A DNA stretch of 63,243 bases from Acetobacteraceae bacterium. GTDB lineage: Bacteria > Pseudomonadota > Alphaproteobacteria > Acetobacterales > Acetobacteraceae. Position 1 is the first letter of the stretch. Each line of letters starts with the position of its first letter. A model generated the notes under the pieces. The model saw only the letters and a list, made by a program, of their open reading frames with translations. It made no database searches and was not told where the DNA came from. Shown here one piece after another: positions 50,664 to 59,290 of this stretch. The stretch lies in assembly GCA_947373495.1 (NCBI GenBank), contig CANBXZ010000004.1:1-63243 (forward strand), in the 5' to 3' direction. Made by a program: the position numbers and the translations under genes.

Positions 50664-51544
50664 TGATCTTCAAGGTACGTCACACCACCCGCTACAGCTA
50701 CGCCAGCCCGGTGGACCTGGCCGCGCACATGGTGCATCTGCGCCCGCGTGCCCTGCCCTGGCAGCAGGTGCTGGACACCACCCTCACCGTCACCCCCCGC
50801 GCGGCGCGGCGGCGTGACGGCGTGGACCATTTCGGCAACCAGGTCACCTGGCTGTTCCTCGACCTGCCGCATCCGGAATTCGAGGTGACCACCGAGGCCA
50901 CGGTGGCGGTGCGCTTCCCCGCGCCCCCGGCCGCCGCGGCGACGCCGCCCTGGGAACAGGTCGCCATCCAGGCCCGCGCCGGTGGCCCCGGGGCCTGGCA
51001 GGCGGCCGAGTACGTCTTCGGCAGCCGCATGGCCCCGGCCCATGCCGGCGCCGGCGCCTATGCCCGGGCCAGCTTCCCGCCCGGCCGGCCGGTGCTGGAG
51101 GGATTGCTGGAGCTCAACAACCGTATCCGCACCGAATTCCGCTTCCGCGCCGGCGTCACCACGCTGAGCACGCCGATCAGCGAAGTGCTGGAACGCCGCG
51201 AAGGCGTCTGCCAGGACTTCACCCACCTGATGATCGGCGCGCTGCGGCATCTGGGCCTGCCGGCGCGCTACACCAGCGGCTACATCCGCACCAGGCCGCC
51301 CGCCGGCCAGGTGCGCCGCCGTGGCGCCGACCAATCCCATGCCTGGGTGGGCTGCTGGCTGGGCGCCGAGCATGGCTGGGTGGACCTGGACCCGACCAAC
51401 GGCATCGTGGTGCATGAGGAGCATGTCGTGCTCGGCTGGGGCCGCGACTATGCCGATGTCAGCCCGGTGCTGGGCGTCATCCTGGGTGGCGGCGCGCATC
51501 GGCTGGAGGTGGGCGTGGACCTGGAGCCACTGGAAGCCGATTGA
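50663..51544 (+). CDS. Transglutaminase family protein with bacterial N-terminal domain
   Basis: A 293-residue protein. The N-terminal beta domain (KVRHTTRYSYASPVDLAAHMVHLRPR) is the bacterial transglutaminase N-terminus. The catalytic triad is Cys183 (REGVCQDFTHLMIGALR), His226 (ADQSHAWVGCW) and an Asp in GWVDLDPTNG (about 243). It may cleave or form isopeptide bonds. Its start shares one base with the upstream stop, so it belongs to the ATP-grasp/alpha-E operon. Confidence 0.94.
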   Translation: MIFKVRHTTRYSYASPVDLAAHMVHLRPRALPWQQVLDTTLTVTPRAARRRDGVDHFGNQVTWLFLDLPHPEFEVTTEATVAVRFPAPPAAAATPPWEQVAIQARAGGPGAWQAAEYVFGSRMAPAHAGAGAYARASFPPGRPVLEGLLELNNRIRTEFRFRAGVTTLSTPISEVLERREGVCQDFTHLMIGALRHLGLPARYTSGYIRTRPPAGQVRRRGADQSHAWVGCWLGAEHGWVDLDPTNGIVVHEEHVVLGWGRDYADVSPVLGVILGGGAHRLEVGVDLEPLEAD

Positions 51545-51636
51545 GGCCACCCCGCCCGCCAGGCTGACCCTGCTGCGGTCGTGCGCTGACGCATTCGTGC
51601 GCGCGGCCAGGGGTCGCCGCCGGCGTTGGCTGCCGC

Positions 51637-52731
51637 ATGAAACTCTTCCGCTGCCAGGCCTGCGGCCAACTCCTCTATTTCGAGAACACCCTCTGCGAGC
51701 GCTGCCAGCATCAACTGGGCTACAGCGCCGCCAGCGGCCGGCTGCATGCGCTGGAGCCGGCCGGCGGCGAGGCGTTCAAGGCCCTGGGCCAGGCAGGAGG
51801 CCAGGCCGGAGAACAGCCGGGCCAATGGCGCTTCTGCGACAACGCGGCCCGGCAGGCCTGCAACTGGCTGGTGCCGGCGGCAGCGGCGGACCGCTTCTGC
51901 CTGGCCTGCCGCCTGAACCACCTGGTGCCCGACCTGAGCGTGCCGGCCAACCTGCCGCCCTGGCGGCTGATCGAGGCCGCCAAGCGCCGGCTGATCTATT
52001 CCCTGCTGCGCCTTGGCCTGGCAGTGCCCAGCCGGGCGGAACAGCCCGACACCGGCCTGGCCTTCGACATCCTGGCCGACCCGCCCACCCCGACGGCGCC
52101 CAAGGTGATGACCGGGCACGACAACGGCCTCATCACCCTGGCGCTGGCCGAAGCCGATGACGCCGAGCGCGAGCAGCGCCGCACCGCGATGGGCGAGCCC
52201 TATCGCACCCTGCTCGGCCATTTCCGCCACGAGAGCGGGCATTACTACTGGGACCGGCTGGTGCGGGATGGCGGCCAACTGGAAGCCTGCCGGGCGCTGT
52301 TCGGCGACGAGAGCGCCGACTACGACGCGGCGTTGCAGCGGCACTACGCCCAGGGCGCGCCACCGGCCTGGCAGGACAGCTACGTCAGCAGCTACGCCAG
52401 CGCCCACCCGTGGGAGGATTTCGCCGAGACCTGGGCGCACTACCTGCACATGGTGGACACGCTGGAAATGGCCGCCGCCTTCGGCCTGAGCCTGCAACCG
52501 AAGCTGGACCGGCGGGACGAATTGACCGCCGAGATCGACTTCGACAGCTACGCCGCGCCCGATATCGCAACCTTGACGGCGGCCTGGCTGCCGCTGACCT
52601 CGGCGATGAATGAGTTGAGCCGCAGCATGGGCGCACGGGACCTGTACCCGTTCATCCTCAGCCCGGCGGTGATCGCCAAGCTGGGCTTCGTGCATGGCCT
52701 GGTGCGCGGCGGTTCAGCCCGGGGCACGTAG
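51637..52731 (+). CDS. Zinc-ribbon metallopeptidase-like protein (DUF2248 family)
   Basis: A 364-residue protein. A zinc ribbon is at the N-terminus (Cys6, Cys9, Cys20, Cys23), and more cysteines follow in CDNAARQAC and RFCLACR. The gluzincin-like motif HESGHYYW (His198, Glu199, His202) and PWEDFAETWAHYLHM, a likely third-ligand helix, suggest a zinc peptidase. Activity has not been shown for the family, as far as I know. It is 92 bp downstream of the transglutaminase gene and is often found with such clusters. Its 3' end overlaps the convergent acetyltransferase gene by 18 bp. Confidence 0.9.
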   Translation: MKLFRCQACGQLLYFENTLCERCQHQLGYSAASGRLHALEPAGGEAFKALGQAGGQAGEQPGQWRFCDNAARQACNWLVPAAAADRFCLACRLNHLVPDLSVPANLPPWRLIEAAKRRLIYSLLRLGLAVPSRAEQPDTGLAFDILADPPTPTAPKVMTGHDNGLITLALAEADDAEREQRRTAMGEPYRTLLGHFRHESGHYYWDRLVRDGGQLEACRALFGDESADYDAALQRHYAQGAPPAWQDSYVSSYASAHPWEDFAETWAHYLHMVDTLEMAAAFGLSLQPKLDRRDELTAEIDFDSYAAPDIATLTAAWLPLTSAMNELSRSMGARDLYPFILSPAVIAKLGFVHGLVRGGSARGT

Positions 52732-53265
52732 CCGCGCCGGATTGCCGAAGGCGGTGGCGCCGGCGGGCACGTTCCGCGTCACCACGCTGCCGGCACCGAT
52801 GATGGCGTCCTCGCCAATGCTGACCCCGGGCAGGATGATGGCGCCGGCCCCGACCCAGGCGTTGCGGCCGATATGGACCGGGCGGCCGAATTCCAGCCCG
52901 GCGCGGCGGCTTTCGGCGTCTCGTGGGTGGTCGGCGGCGATGATCTGCACGCCGGGGCCGATCTGGGCGCCATCGCCGATGGTCACGGCGACCACGTCCA
53001 GCACCACGCAGTTGAAGTTCAGGAAGGCGCCATTGCCCAGGGTGATGTTGCCGCCATAATCGCAATGGAAGGGCGGGCGCACCACGGCGCCGTCCCCCAC
53101 CGCGGCCAGTTGTTGCCGCAACAGGGCGCGGCGTTCAGCCGGCGGGGCGGCCAGGGCGGCGTTGTAGCGCACCATCCAGTGCTTGGCGGCCGCTTGCAGC
53201 GCCTGCAATTCCGGGTCGCCGGGGCGGTAGGGCAGCCCGGCCAGCATCTTTTCGCGTTCGGTCAT
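52714..53265 (-). CDS. Maltose/galactoside O-acetyltransferase-like hexapeptide protein
   Basis: A 183-residue trimeric left-handed beta-helix enzyme. The N-terminal MTEREKMLAGLPYRPGDPEL is the maltose acetyltransferase signature. Hexapeptide repeats run from about residue 60 to 175 (GGNITLGNGAFLNFNCVVLD, IGDGAQIGPGVQIIAADHPRD with the catalytic His). It moves acetyl from acetyl-CoA to a sugar hydroxyl. It overlaps the convergent metallopeptidase-like gene by 18 bp, an unusual but clean 3' overlap. Confidence 0.94.
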   Translation of the reverse strand: MTEREKMLAGLPYRPGDPELQALQAAAKHWMVRYNAALAAPPAERRALLRQQLAAVGDGAVVRPPFHCDYGGNITLGNGAFLNFNCVVLDVVAVTIGDGAQIGPGVQIIAADHPRDAESRRAGLEFGRPVHIGRNAWVGAGAIILPGVSIGEDAIIGAGSVVTRNVPAGATAFGNPARLRAPG

Positions 53266-53364
53266 GGCCGCAGCCTAAGGCGGGATCGCCCGCGGTACAG
53301 CCGGAATGGGTGGCGCCCGTCGCGCGCTCACCCAGATGTTCCGGCCAAGCCGGCCGTCCTGGGT

Positions 53365-54525
53365 TCAGCCGGGGCGGCGGTCCAGGTACAGGCCGCGCAG
53401 GTGGCTGATGCGCTCCAGCGCCGGGGTGAAGCCCAGCCCCGGGCCTTCCGGCAGCGCCACCATGCCCTCCTCCACCCGCAGCACATCCTCCAGCAGGGCT
53501 TCGCGCAGCGGGTTGGGGTTGGCGTCCCATTCCAGCAGGCCCTGGTTGCCGGCCGGGCCGCGCACGGCGGCGAGCAGGTGCAGGCTGTGCATCAGCCCCA
53601 CCGCGCCGCCGAGGAAGTGCGGGCAATACACCTTGCCGGCGCCCACGATGGCCTGGGCCACCGGCAGTGTGGCGGTATGGCCGCCCCATTTGGCGCAGTC
53701 CGGCTGCATCACGCCGAAATGGCCATCTGCGATGGCCTGCTGGAACGGCAGGAAGCCACGGATATTCTCACCCGCGGCGATGGGGCTGCGGGCGGCGGCG
53801 CGCACCGCGGCCCATTCCCAGGCCGGGCGGTCGCAGGTCAGCGGCTCCTCGATCCAGGCCAGCGGGAATTGGCGCAGCACCTCCACCATGCGCACCGCGC
53901 GGTCGAAGTCCCAGCCCTGGTTGATGTCCACCATGCAGCGCTCACCGGGGCGCAGGCCGGCGAAGACCGGGGCCAGGGTGGCGACGTCGCGGGCTTCGCC
54001 GAAGCCGATCTTGATCTTGAAGGCGCGGTAGCCCTTGGCGCGCGCGGCGGTGACCTGGGCCAGGGCCTGCTCATCGGGGTTCAGGCCGCTGGCGTAGCAG
54101 GGCAGCGGCGAGGCATCGGTGCCGCCCAGGTAGCGCCACAGCGGCAGCCCGGCCTTGCGCGCGGCCAGGTCGTGCAGCGCCAGGTCGGCCCCGGCCAGGG
54201 CGGCGGCATAGGCACCGGGCTCGCCGGCCTGCAGGCCCCAGACGTGCAGGCGGCGGTCCATCTCATGCCAGAAGGCGCGCACGTCATGCACCGGCTCGGC
54301 CAGCAGGCGGGGGGCGATGAAGGCGTCGAACAGTCGGGCCCGATGGTCGGCGGTGAGGGTGGGGAAGTTGCCCCAGACCTCGGCCCAGCCTTCGGTGCCG
54401 TCGGCGTCGGTCAGCTTGATGTACAGCGCCACCCGTTCGGTCATGGCGCCGAAGGCATTGACCACCGGCACGGCGATGGGGGCACGGAAGACGAAGGCCT
54501 CGGTGCGGACAACCTGGATGCTCAC
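53365..54525 (-). CDS. Enolase-superfamily enzyme (mandelate racemase/muconate lactonizing type)
   Basis: A 386-residue enzyme. The KxK catalytic motif is in GYRAFKIKIGFGEA, metal ligands are MVDINQGWD (Asp), WIEEPL (Glu) and AGENIRGF (Glu), and the late region is QPDCAKWGGHT...CPHFLGGAVG. These enzymes abstract an alpha proton from carboxylates: sugar-acid dehydratases, racemases or cycloisomerases. I prefer GTG 54525, which follows AAGGA at nine bases and the receptor stop by five bases; an ATG at 54558 inside the receptor gene is the alternative. Coupled to the Bug receptor, it probably acts on the imported acid. Confidence 0.9.
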   Translation of the reverse strand: MSIQVVRTEAFVFRAPIAVPVVNAFGAMTERVALYIKLTDADGTEGWAEVWGNFPTLTADHRARLFDAFIAPRLLAEPVHDVRAFWHEMDRRLHVWGLQAGEPGAYAAALAGADLALHDLAARKAGLPLWRYLGGTDASPLPCYASGLNPDEQALAQVTAARAKGYRAFKIKIGFGEARDVATLAPVFAGLRPGERCMVDINQGWDFDRAVRMVEVLRQFPLAWIEEPLTCDRPAWEWAAVRAAARSPIAAGENIRGFLPFQQAIADGHFGVMQPDCAKWGGHTATLPVAQAIVGAGKVYCPHFLGGAVGLMHSLHLLAAVRGPAGNQGLLEWDANPNPLREALLEDVLRVEEGMVALPEGPGLGFTPALERISHLRGLYLDRRPG

Positions 54526-54530
54526 CCGGG

Positions 54531-55487
54531 CTATTCCTTCCACGGGTGTTGCGCCCATAGCCGGCTGTAATTGGCGCGCAGGGCGTGCAGTTCGCGGGTG
54601 TAGTCCTCCGGCCCCAGGAAGCGCAGCGGCAGTTGCTGCTGCTGGGCGCCGGCGATGAACTCCGGCGTGGCCACGGCCCGGCGCACCGCCAGCGCCAGGC
54701 GCGCCAGTACCTCTGGCGGCAGCCCGGCCGGGGCGGCGACGCCGCGCATGCTGCCTTCCACCACGTCGTGGCCCAGTTCGCGCAGCGTCGGCACCTCGGC
54801 CGCGGCGGACCAGCGGCTGGTGGCCAACTGGCCGAGCGGGCGGACGGCGCCCTGGCGCCAGTCGGTCAGGCCCTCGCCCATGTTCACCACCGCCAGTTCC
54901 ACCGTGCGGCCGAACAGCGCGGTACGCACCTGGGAGGAACCGCCGAACGGCACATGCAGGAAGCTGGTGCCCGTCGCGCGTTCCAGCGCCAGCATGGCCA
55001 GGTGGTCGTCGCTGCCGATGCCGGTGGTGCCGTAGCTGACCTGGCCGGGACGGCGGCGGGCCTCCGCCAGCAGGTCATCCAGGGATTTGATCGGCGAGGC
55101 GGTCAGCACCCACAGCCCGCCCGGGTCATCCACGATGTTGGCGATGAAGCTGAAGCTTTCCAGGCTGAAGCGGGCCTGCCGCTCGATCGGCACCGTCACG
55201 ATGGTGGGGGTGTTGGTGAAGCCGAGGGTGTAGCCATCCGGCTTGGCGCGGGCCAGTTCGGTGAAGCCGATCTCACCGCCGGCACCGGCCCGGTTCACCA
55301 CCACCACCGGCTGGCCCAGGTCCTTCTCCAGCACCCGGGCCAGCAGCCGGGCGGCGGTGTCGGTGCCACCGCCGGCGGCATAGGCGACGATCATGCTGAG
55401 CGGACGGTCGGGTTCCCAGGCCCGGGCCGGGCGCCCGGCCAAGGGCGCAAGGGCAGCGGCGGCCAACAGGCGGCGACGCGTGAACAT
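54531..55487 (-). CDS. Bug/TctC-family solute-binding protein
   Basis: A 318-residue exported receptor. The leader is MFTRRRLLAAAALAPLAGRPARA, and the mature protein begins WEPDRPLSMIVAYAAGGGTDTAARLLARVLEKDLGQPVVVVNRAGAGGEIG, the Bug signature. Start ATG 55487 has GAGG seven bases upstream; ATG 55493 is too close to it. It is translated just before the enolase-superfamily gene, so the ligand is probably a sugar acid or other hydroxycarboxylate. No TctA/TctB are adjacent. Confidence 0.93.
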   Translation of the reverse strand: MFTRRRLLAAAALAPLAGRPARAWEPDRPLSMIVAYAAGGGTDTAARLLARVLEKDLGQPVVVVNRAGAGGEIGFTELARAKPDGYTLGFTNTPTIVTVPIERQARFSLESFSFIANIVDDPGGLWVLTASPIKSLDDLLAEARRRPGQVSYGTTGIGSDDHLAMLALERATGTSFLHVPFGGSSQVRTALFGRTVELAVVNMGEGLTDWRQGAVRPLGQLATSRWSAAAEVPTLRELGHDVVEGSMRGVAAPAGLPPEVLARLALAVRRAVATPEFIAGAQQQQLPLRFLGPEDYTRELHALRANYSRLWAQHPWKE

Positions 55488-55557
55488 GGACATTCCTCGG
55501 GCTTTGATTGGTGGCAATGGCAGCATGCCACGCCAGCGCGGACAAGCCGGGGTGGTA

Positions 55558-57966
55558 TTACAGCGCCGCCTGTGGCGCCAGCAGCGGCCCCAATTGCGCC
55601 GCCGGCAGCGGGCGGCTGAACAGGTAGCCCTGCGCCTCGGTGCAGCCCAGGTGATGCAGCGCCAGGCATTGCGCCTCGGTCTCCACGCCCTCGGCGATGG
55701 TGGCCATGCCCAGGGCGCGGCACAGCTCCGTCACCGCCCGCACGATGGCCACGCTGGCGCGGGAGTGGTCCAGGTTGCGGATGAAGCCGCCATCGATCTT
55801 GACCACGTCGAACGGAAAGCGTTGCAGGTAGCTGAGCGAGGAATAGCCGGTCCCGAAATCATCCAGCGCGATGGAAACCCCCAGCGCCTTCAGCCGGTGC
55901 AGCGTGGCCAGGGTGGCTTCGGTGTTCTGCAGCATCACCGTCTCGGTGATCTCCAGCTCCAGCCGGGCCGGGTCCAGGCCGGAACTGGCCAGCGCCGCTT
56001 CCACCGCCCCCACCAGCCGGCTGCTGGCGAACTGCACCGGGGAGAGGTTGACCGCCACCTTCAGCCCGGTGCCCGGCCCCTCGGGCCAGCCGGCGGCGGT
56101 GCGGCAGGCGTCCTGCAACACCCATTCGCCCAGCGGCACGATCAGCCCCATCTCCTCCGCCTGGGGGATGAAGCGGTCCGGCGGCACCAGGCCGCGTTCC
56201 GGGTGGCGCCAGCGCAACAGCGCCTCGAAGCCGCAGGGCCGGCGGTCCGGCAGCCGTACCTGGCTTTGGTAGAACAGCTCGAACTCGCCGGCCTCCAGCG
56301 CGCGCTGCAGGTCCACTTGCAGGCTGCGGCGCAGCTGCGCCCGGGCGTTCATCTCCGGCTCGAAGAAGCGCAGGCAGCCGCGGCCATCGGCCTTGGCGCG
56401 GTACAGCGCCAGGTCGGCGTTGCGCAGCAGCTGGTCGGCCTCCGCCCCATCCCCCGGCGCCAGGGCAATGCCGACGCTGGCGCCGATGCTGACGCTGTGG
56501 CCTTCCAGGGTGAACGGCACCGCCAGCGCCTCCACCAGCCGCTGGGCCAGGATATGCGCCTCCGCCGCGATGGCGACGCCGGCCTGCACCACGGCGAACT
56601 CGTCGCCACCCAGCCGGGCGATGGTATCCGTCTCCCGCACCTGGCAGCGCAGCCGCTCGGTCACCGCCTGCAGCAGCAGGTCGCCCACCGGGTGGCCCAG
56701 GCTGTCGTTCACGTCCTTGAAGTGGTCCAGGTCCACGCACAGCACGGCGAAGCCCTCGCCCCGGCGCAGCCGCGCCACCGCGTCGTCCAGCCGGCTGTGG
56801 AACAGGGTCCGGTTGGCCAGGCCGGTCAGCGCGTCATGATGCGCCAGATGGGCGATCTGGGCCGCGGCGCGGTGCTGTTCCGCCAGCACCCGCATTTCGA
56901 TGCGCGACCGCTCCAGCATCTCCCGATGGTGCAACTGGCGAATGCCCAGCAGCACCGCGCCCAGCACGATGGCCACCAGCACCAGGAAGGCCGCGGCGGT
57001 GTAGCGGGCCTGCTGGCGCCACAGGTGCAGGATGTCCGAATCGCGCTGGGTTACCACCACCGCCGCCGGATAGCCGGCCAGCGCCCGCACCGCGAAGCTG
57101 CGCTGGATGCCGTCCACCGCGCTTTCGGTATGGCCGGTGCCGGCCTCGGCGTGTTCCAGGGCGCGCTGGAACGGCAGCAGCGGGCCTTGCAGCCGGCGGC
57201 CGATCGCCTCCGCCGCATGCGGGTAACGCGCCATGAGGATGCCGTCGCGCCGCCACAACCCGATGGAGCTGCCACCGCCCAACGCGATGCGACTGAGGAA
57301 TTCCTCGAAGTAGGTCAGGCTGAGCGCCACCCCGACAATGCCGAGGAAGCGCCCCTCCGGCGTGCTCAGCCGCCGGGTGAGGTAGATGTTCCAGGTGCCG
57401 GTCTGCACGTTGCGCGCCGGCGGGGCCAGGTAGTTGTCCACCTCCGGGTCGTCCCGCAGCACGCTGAAATGCGGCCGGTCGGCGATGGAAAACGCCCGGG
57501 TCGGCCAGGTGCGGGTGGAGGTGACGGTCAGCCCGGCGGCATTGGTCAGGAATACCGCTTCCACCTGGGGCGCGGCGGCAATGCGGCCCAGCATGTCCCG
57601 GTACACCGATTGCTCGGCCAGCCGGGCGTTGAAATCCTCCATCGAGGTGATCTGCATGGCGTCGATCATCGCCACCAGGCCGTCCTGCAGCAGCGCCACG
57701 GCGTGGAAGCTGTTCTGCATGTCGCTGGCCAGCACCAGCGCCAGGTTGCTCAACTCGCGTTCGGCGTTGCGCAGGGTCTGGCGGTGCAGTTGCGCCACCA
57801 GCAGGCTGGCGATGAGCCCGGCCAGGGCGAGGAAACCGGCGCCGGCCAGCATCAGCCAGCGCGCACCCCGGCCCAGCCGCCCGCCGGGCCGCGTGCGAGG
57901 CGACGGGTCCTGGCCGCTGGAGGCAGCGGTCGGGGTGGGCGCGGCATGACCGAGGAAAGGGCCCAT
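55558..57966 (-). CDS. Membrane-bound GGDEF-EAL cyclic-di-GMP protein
   Basis: An 802-residue protein. Membrane helices at about 38-58 and 322-342 enclose a periplasmic Cache-like sensor domain. The GGDEF domain (DALTGLANR at 378-386, intact GGDEF at 453-457) has the inhibitory RxxD site RETD at 444-447. The EAL domain has EAL at 581-583, ITE near 673 and DDFGTGYSS at 702-710, with EGVET near the C-terminus, so the phosphodiesterase site looks complete. It could make and break c-di-GMP; which activity dominates is unknown. Transcribed alone. Confidence 0.95.
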   Translation of the reverse strand: MGPFLGHAAPTPTAASSGQDPSPRTRPGGRLGRGARWLMLAGAGFLALAGLIASLLVAQLHRQTLRNAERELSNLALVLASDMQNSFHAVALLQDGLVAMIDAMQITSMEDFNARLAEQSVYRDMLGRIAAAPQVEAVFLTNAAGLTVTSTRTWPTRAFSIADRPHFSVLRDDPEVDNYLAPPARNVQTGTWNIYLTRRLSTPEGRFLGIVGVALSLTYFEEFLSRIALGGGSSIGLWRRDGILMARYPHAAEAIGRRLQGPLLPFQRALEHAEAGTGHTESAVDGIQRSFAVRALAGYPAAVVVTQRDSDILHLWRQQARYTAAAFLVLVAIVLGAVLLGIRQLHHREMLERSRIEMRVLAEQHRAAAQIAHLAHHDALTGLANRTLFHSRLDDAVARLRRGEGFAVLCVDLDHFKDVNDSLGHPVGDLLLQAVTERLRCQVRETDTIARLGGDEFAVVQAGVAIAAEAHILAQRLVEALAVPFTLEGHSVSIGASVGIALAPGDGAEADQLLRNADLALYRAKADGRGCLRFFEPEMNARAQLRRSLQVDLQRALEAGEFELFYQSQVRLPDRRPCGFEALLRWRHPERGLVPPDRFIPQAEEMGLIVPLGEWVLQDACRTAAGWPEGPGTGLKVAVNLSPVQFASSRLVGAVEAALASSGLDPARLELEITETVMLQNTEATLATLHRLKALGVSIALDDFGTGYSSLSYLQRFPFDVVKIDGGFIRNLDHSRASVAIVRAVTELCRALGMATIAEGVETEAQCLALHHLGCTEAQGYLFSRPLPAAQLGPLLAPQAAL

Positions 57967-58096
57967 GGCGTGGCGGTTCTTCTTCGTCCGGGAAGGCTGG
58001 GCCGCGAATGCGACTTCCCCGGTTAAAGCGGAAGAAAGCTAACGCTCTGCTGCCAGCGTGCCGGCCAGGCAGAAGAAAAAGCCCGGCAAAACAAAA

Positions 58097-58120
58097 GGCG
58101 GCGGACCTGCGCCCGCCGCC
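58097..58120 (-). terminator. Rho-independent terminator after the small alpha/beta hydrolase gene
   Basis: On the minus strand the 8-bp stem GGCGGCGG/CCGCCGCC with an 8-base loop is followed by TTTTGTTTT. This is the only hairpin in the window with a clear U-run on the transcript. It lies 85 bp beyond the stop codon at 58205. Confidence 0.85.
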
Positions 58121-58163
58121 TTCATCCCCGTTGTCCCAGGCCCAGGCCATTGCGGGCCGCCAG

Positions 58164-58198
58164 CCTGGGGGTGAGCGTGCCCTGCCCCCAGGCAGGGC
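58164..58198 (-). other. Overlapping alternative hairpins in the 3' untranslated region
   Basis: CCTGGGGG (58164-58171) can pair with CCCCCAGG (58185-58192), or GCCCTG (58179-58184) with CAGGGC (58193-58198). The two structures exclude each other. They lie between the stop codon and the true terminator. Confidence 0.45.
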
Positions 58199-58204
58199 GG
58201 TGCC

Positions 58205-58873
58205 TCAGTCGGCGGCCAGCGCCATGCGGCTGCCGTTCAGCTTGGTCATCACATGGTCCTCGGCCGCATCCACCACCCGTTCGGTCTGTTCCGGGTTGAA
58301 GACATGGCCGGCGCCCTGCATCACCCGATAGTCGATGGTGATGCCCTTCTGGGTGTTCAGCTTGTCCACCAGCTTCCGCACGCTGCCTTCCGGCACCAAC
58401 TCGTCATCCGCGCCATGCAGGATGAGGCCGTTGCACGGGCAAGGGGCGAGGAAGCCGAAGTCGTAGTGGCTGGCCGGCGCGCTGATGGAGACGAAGCCGC
58501 CCATTTCGGGGCGGCGCATCAGCACCTGCATGCCGACATAGCTGCCGAAGGAATAGCCGGCGGCCCACAGGCTGTGGGCGTTCGGGTTCACCGCCTGCAG
58601 GAAGTCCAGCGCCGAACAGGCGTCGGAGATTTCGCCGATGCCGCCATCATAGCGGCCCTGGCTGCGGCCTACGCCGCGGAAGTTGAACCGGAGGATGGAA
58701 AAACCGAGCGACTGAAATCGCTGATAGAGCGAATATACCACCCGGTTGTTCATGGTACCGCCGTGCAGGGGATGCGGATGCAGCAGCAGCATCACCGGCG
58801 CGTTCGGCTTCTTGGAGTGGTGGTACCGACCCTCAAGCCGGCCGTCGGGGCCAGCAAACATGACCTCAGGCAT
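58205..58873 (-). CDS. Small alpha/beta hydrolase (dienelactone-hydrolase-like, COG2945 type)
   Basis: A 222-residue hydrolase. The family signature PEVMFAGPDGRLEGRYHHSKKPNAP opens the protein, then LLLHPHPLHGGTMNNRVVY (oxyanion) and the nucleophile elbow AAGYSFGSYVG; the acid and His are near LHGADDELVPEGS and GAGHVFNPEQT. Members are widespread esterase-like proteins without known substrate. ATG 58873 matches the conserved MPEV start although no good Shine-Dalgarno precedes it. Transcribed alone and ended by a strong terminator. Confidence 0.92.
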   Translation of the reverse strand: MPEVMFAGPDGRLEGRYHHSKKPNAPVMLLLHPHPLHGGTMNNRVVYSLYQRFQSLGFSILRFNFRGVGRSQGRYDGGIGEISDACSALDFLQAVNPNAHSLWAAGYSFGSYVGMQVLMRRPEMGGFVSISAPASHYDFGFLAPCPCNGLILHGADDELVPEGSVRKLVDKLNTQKGITIDYRVMQGAGHVFNPEQTERVVDAAEDHVMTKLNGSRMALAAD

Positions 58874-59021
58874 CTTCCCGTGGGTCCAATTCGTGTTGTG
58901 CCGTGCACGCCAGGCTTGCCGGGGGCATTCCGCGGAATGCCAGCCGACACGCCAAGCGCGCACCGTCGCCTGGTGGGGGTGTCCTAAGCGCCTCAGTCAA
59001 AATCGTATACCGTACATCCCA

Positions 59022-59046
59022 ATGGTTGACTGGGATGGTCGGGTAA
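59022..59046 (+). promoter_or_regulatory. IscR type 1-like binding site
   Basis: The stretch starts ATGGTTGACTGGGATG and continues GTCGGGTAA. It matches most positions of the enterobacterial IscR type 1 consensus, including the YYGACT...GTCRRS dyad. IscR commonly represses its own operon through such sites when carrying a cluster. Matching by eye only. Confidence 0.5.
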
Positions 59047-59120
59047 AATAGCCTGGAGCCGTCGACGCCCGCTGCCGGGGCTGCCTGTCGCGGTCCTGGA
59101 CTCCGATCTTTACTAGGGCG

Positions 59121-59148
59121 CCCCCGGACGGGCTCCCGGTTCCGGGGG
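59121..59148. other. Strong GC hairpin in the iscR leader region
   Basis: CCCCCGGA (59121-59128) pairs with TCCGGGGG (59141-59148) around a 12-base loop that itself contains GGG/CCC. It is 142 bp before the iscR start. It may be a leader element, an attenuator or part of a small RNA. Confidence 0.4.
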
Positions 59149-59290
59149 TGGGGCGAATATAGGCATTCGGCGCTGGGTTTTCATAACGGATTCACGGTAC
59201 GGACCCCATGTTCCCAGGTATGTTCCGCCATGCTCGCCCCGCGGGGCAGTTGCTGCCGAAACCCTTGCGATCCGCCGTAGGCCACGGCGC

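Larger units (their letters stand above)
58874..59290. other. 417-bp regulatory gap upstream of the iscR-led operon
   Basis: No gene is visible. It holds the promoters of two divergent genes. Notable elements are an inverted repeat CATCCCA (59015-59021)/TGGGATG (59031-59037), an IscR-box-like sequence at 59022-59046, and a strong GC hairpin at 59121-59148. The distance of 245 bp from the IscR-like box to the GTG start is long, so an untranslated leader or a small RNA is possible. Confidence 0.55.

Noticed and set aside
59026-59049. TTGACT and TAAAAT as a sigma-70 promoter before iscR
   Set aside because: The spacer is only 12 bp, too short for a functional pair. The TTGACT is better explained as part of the IscR-like dyad.
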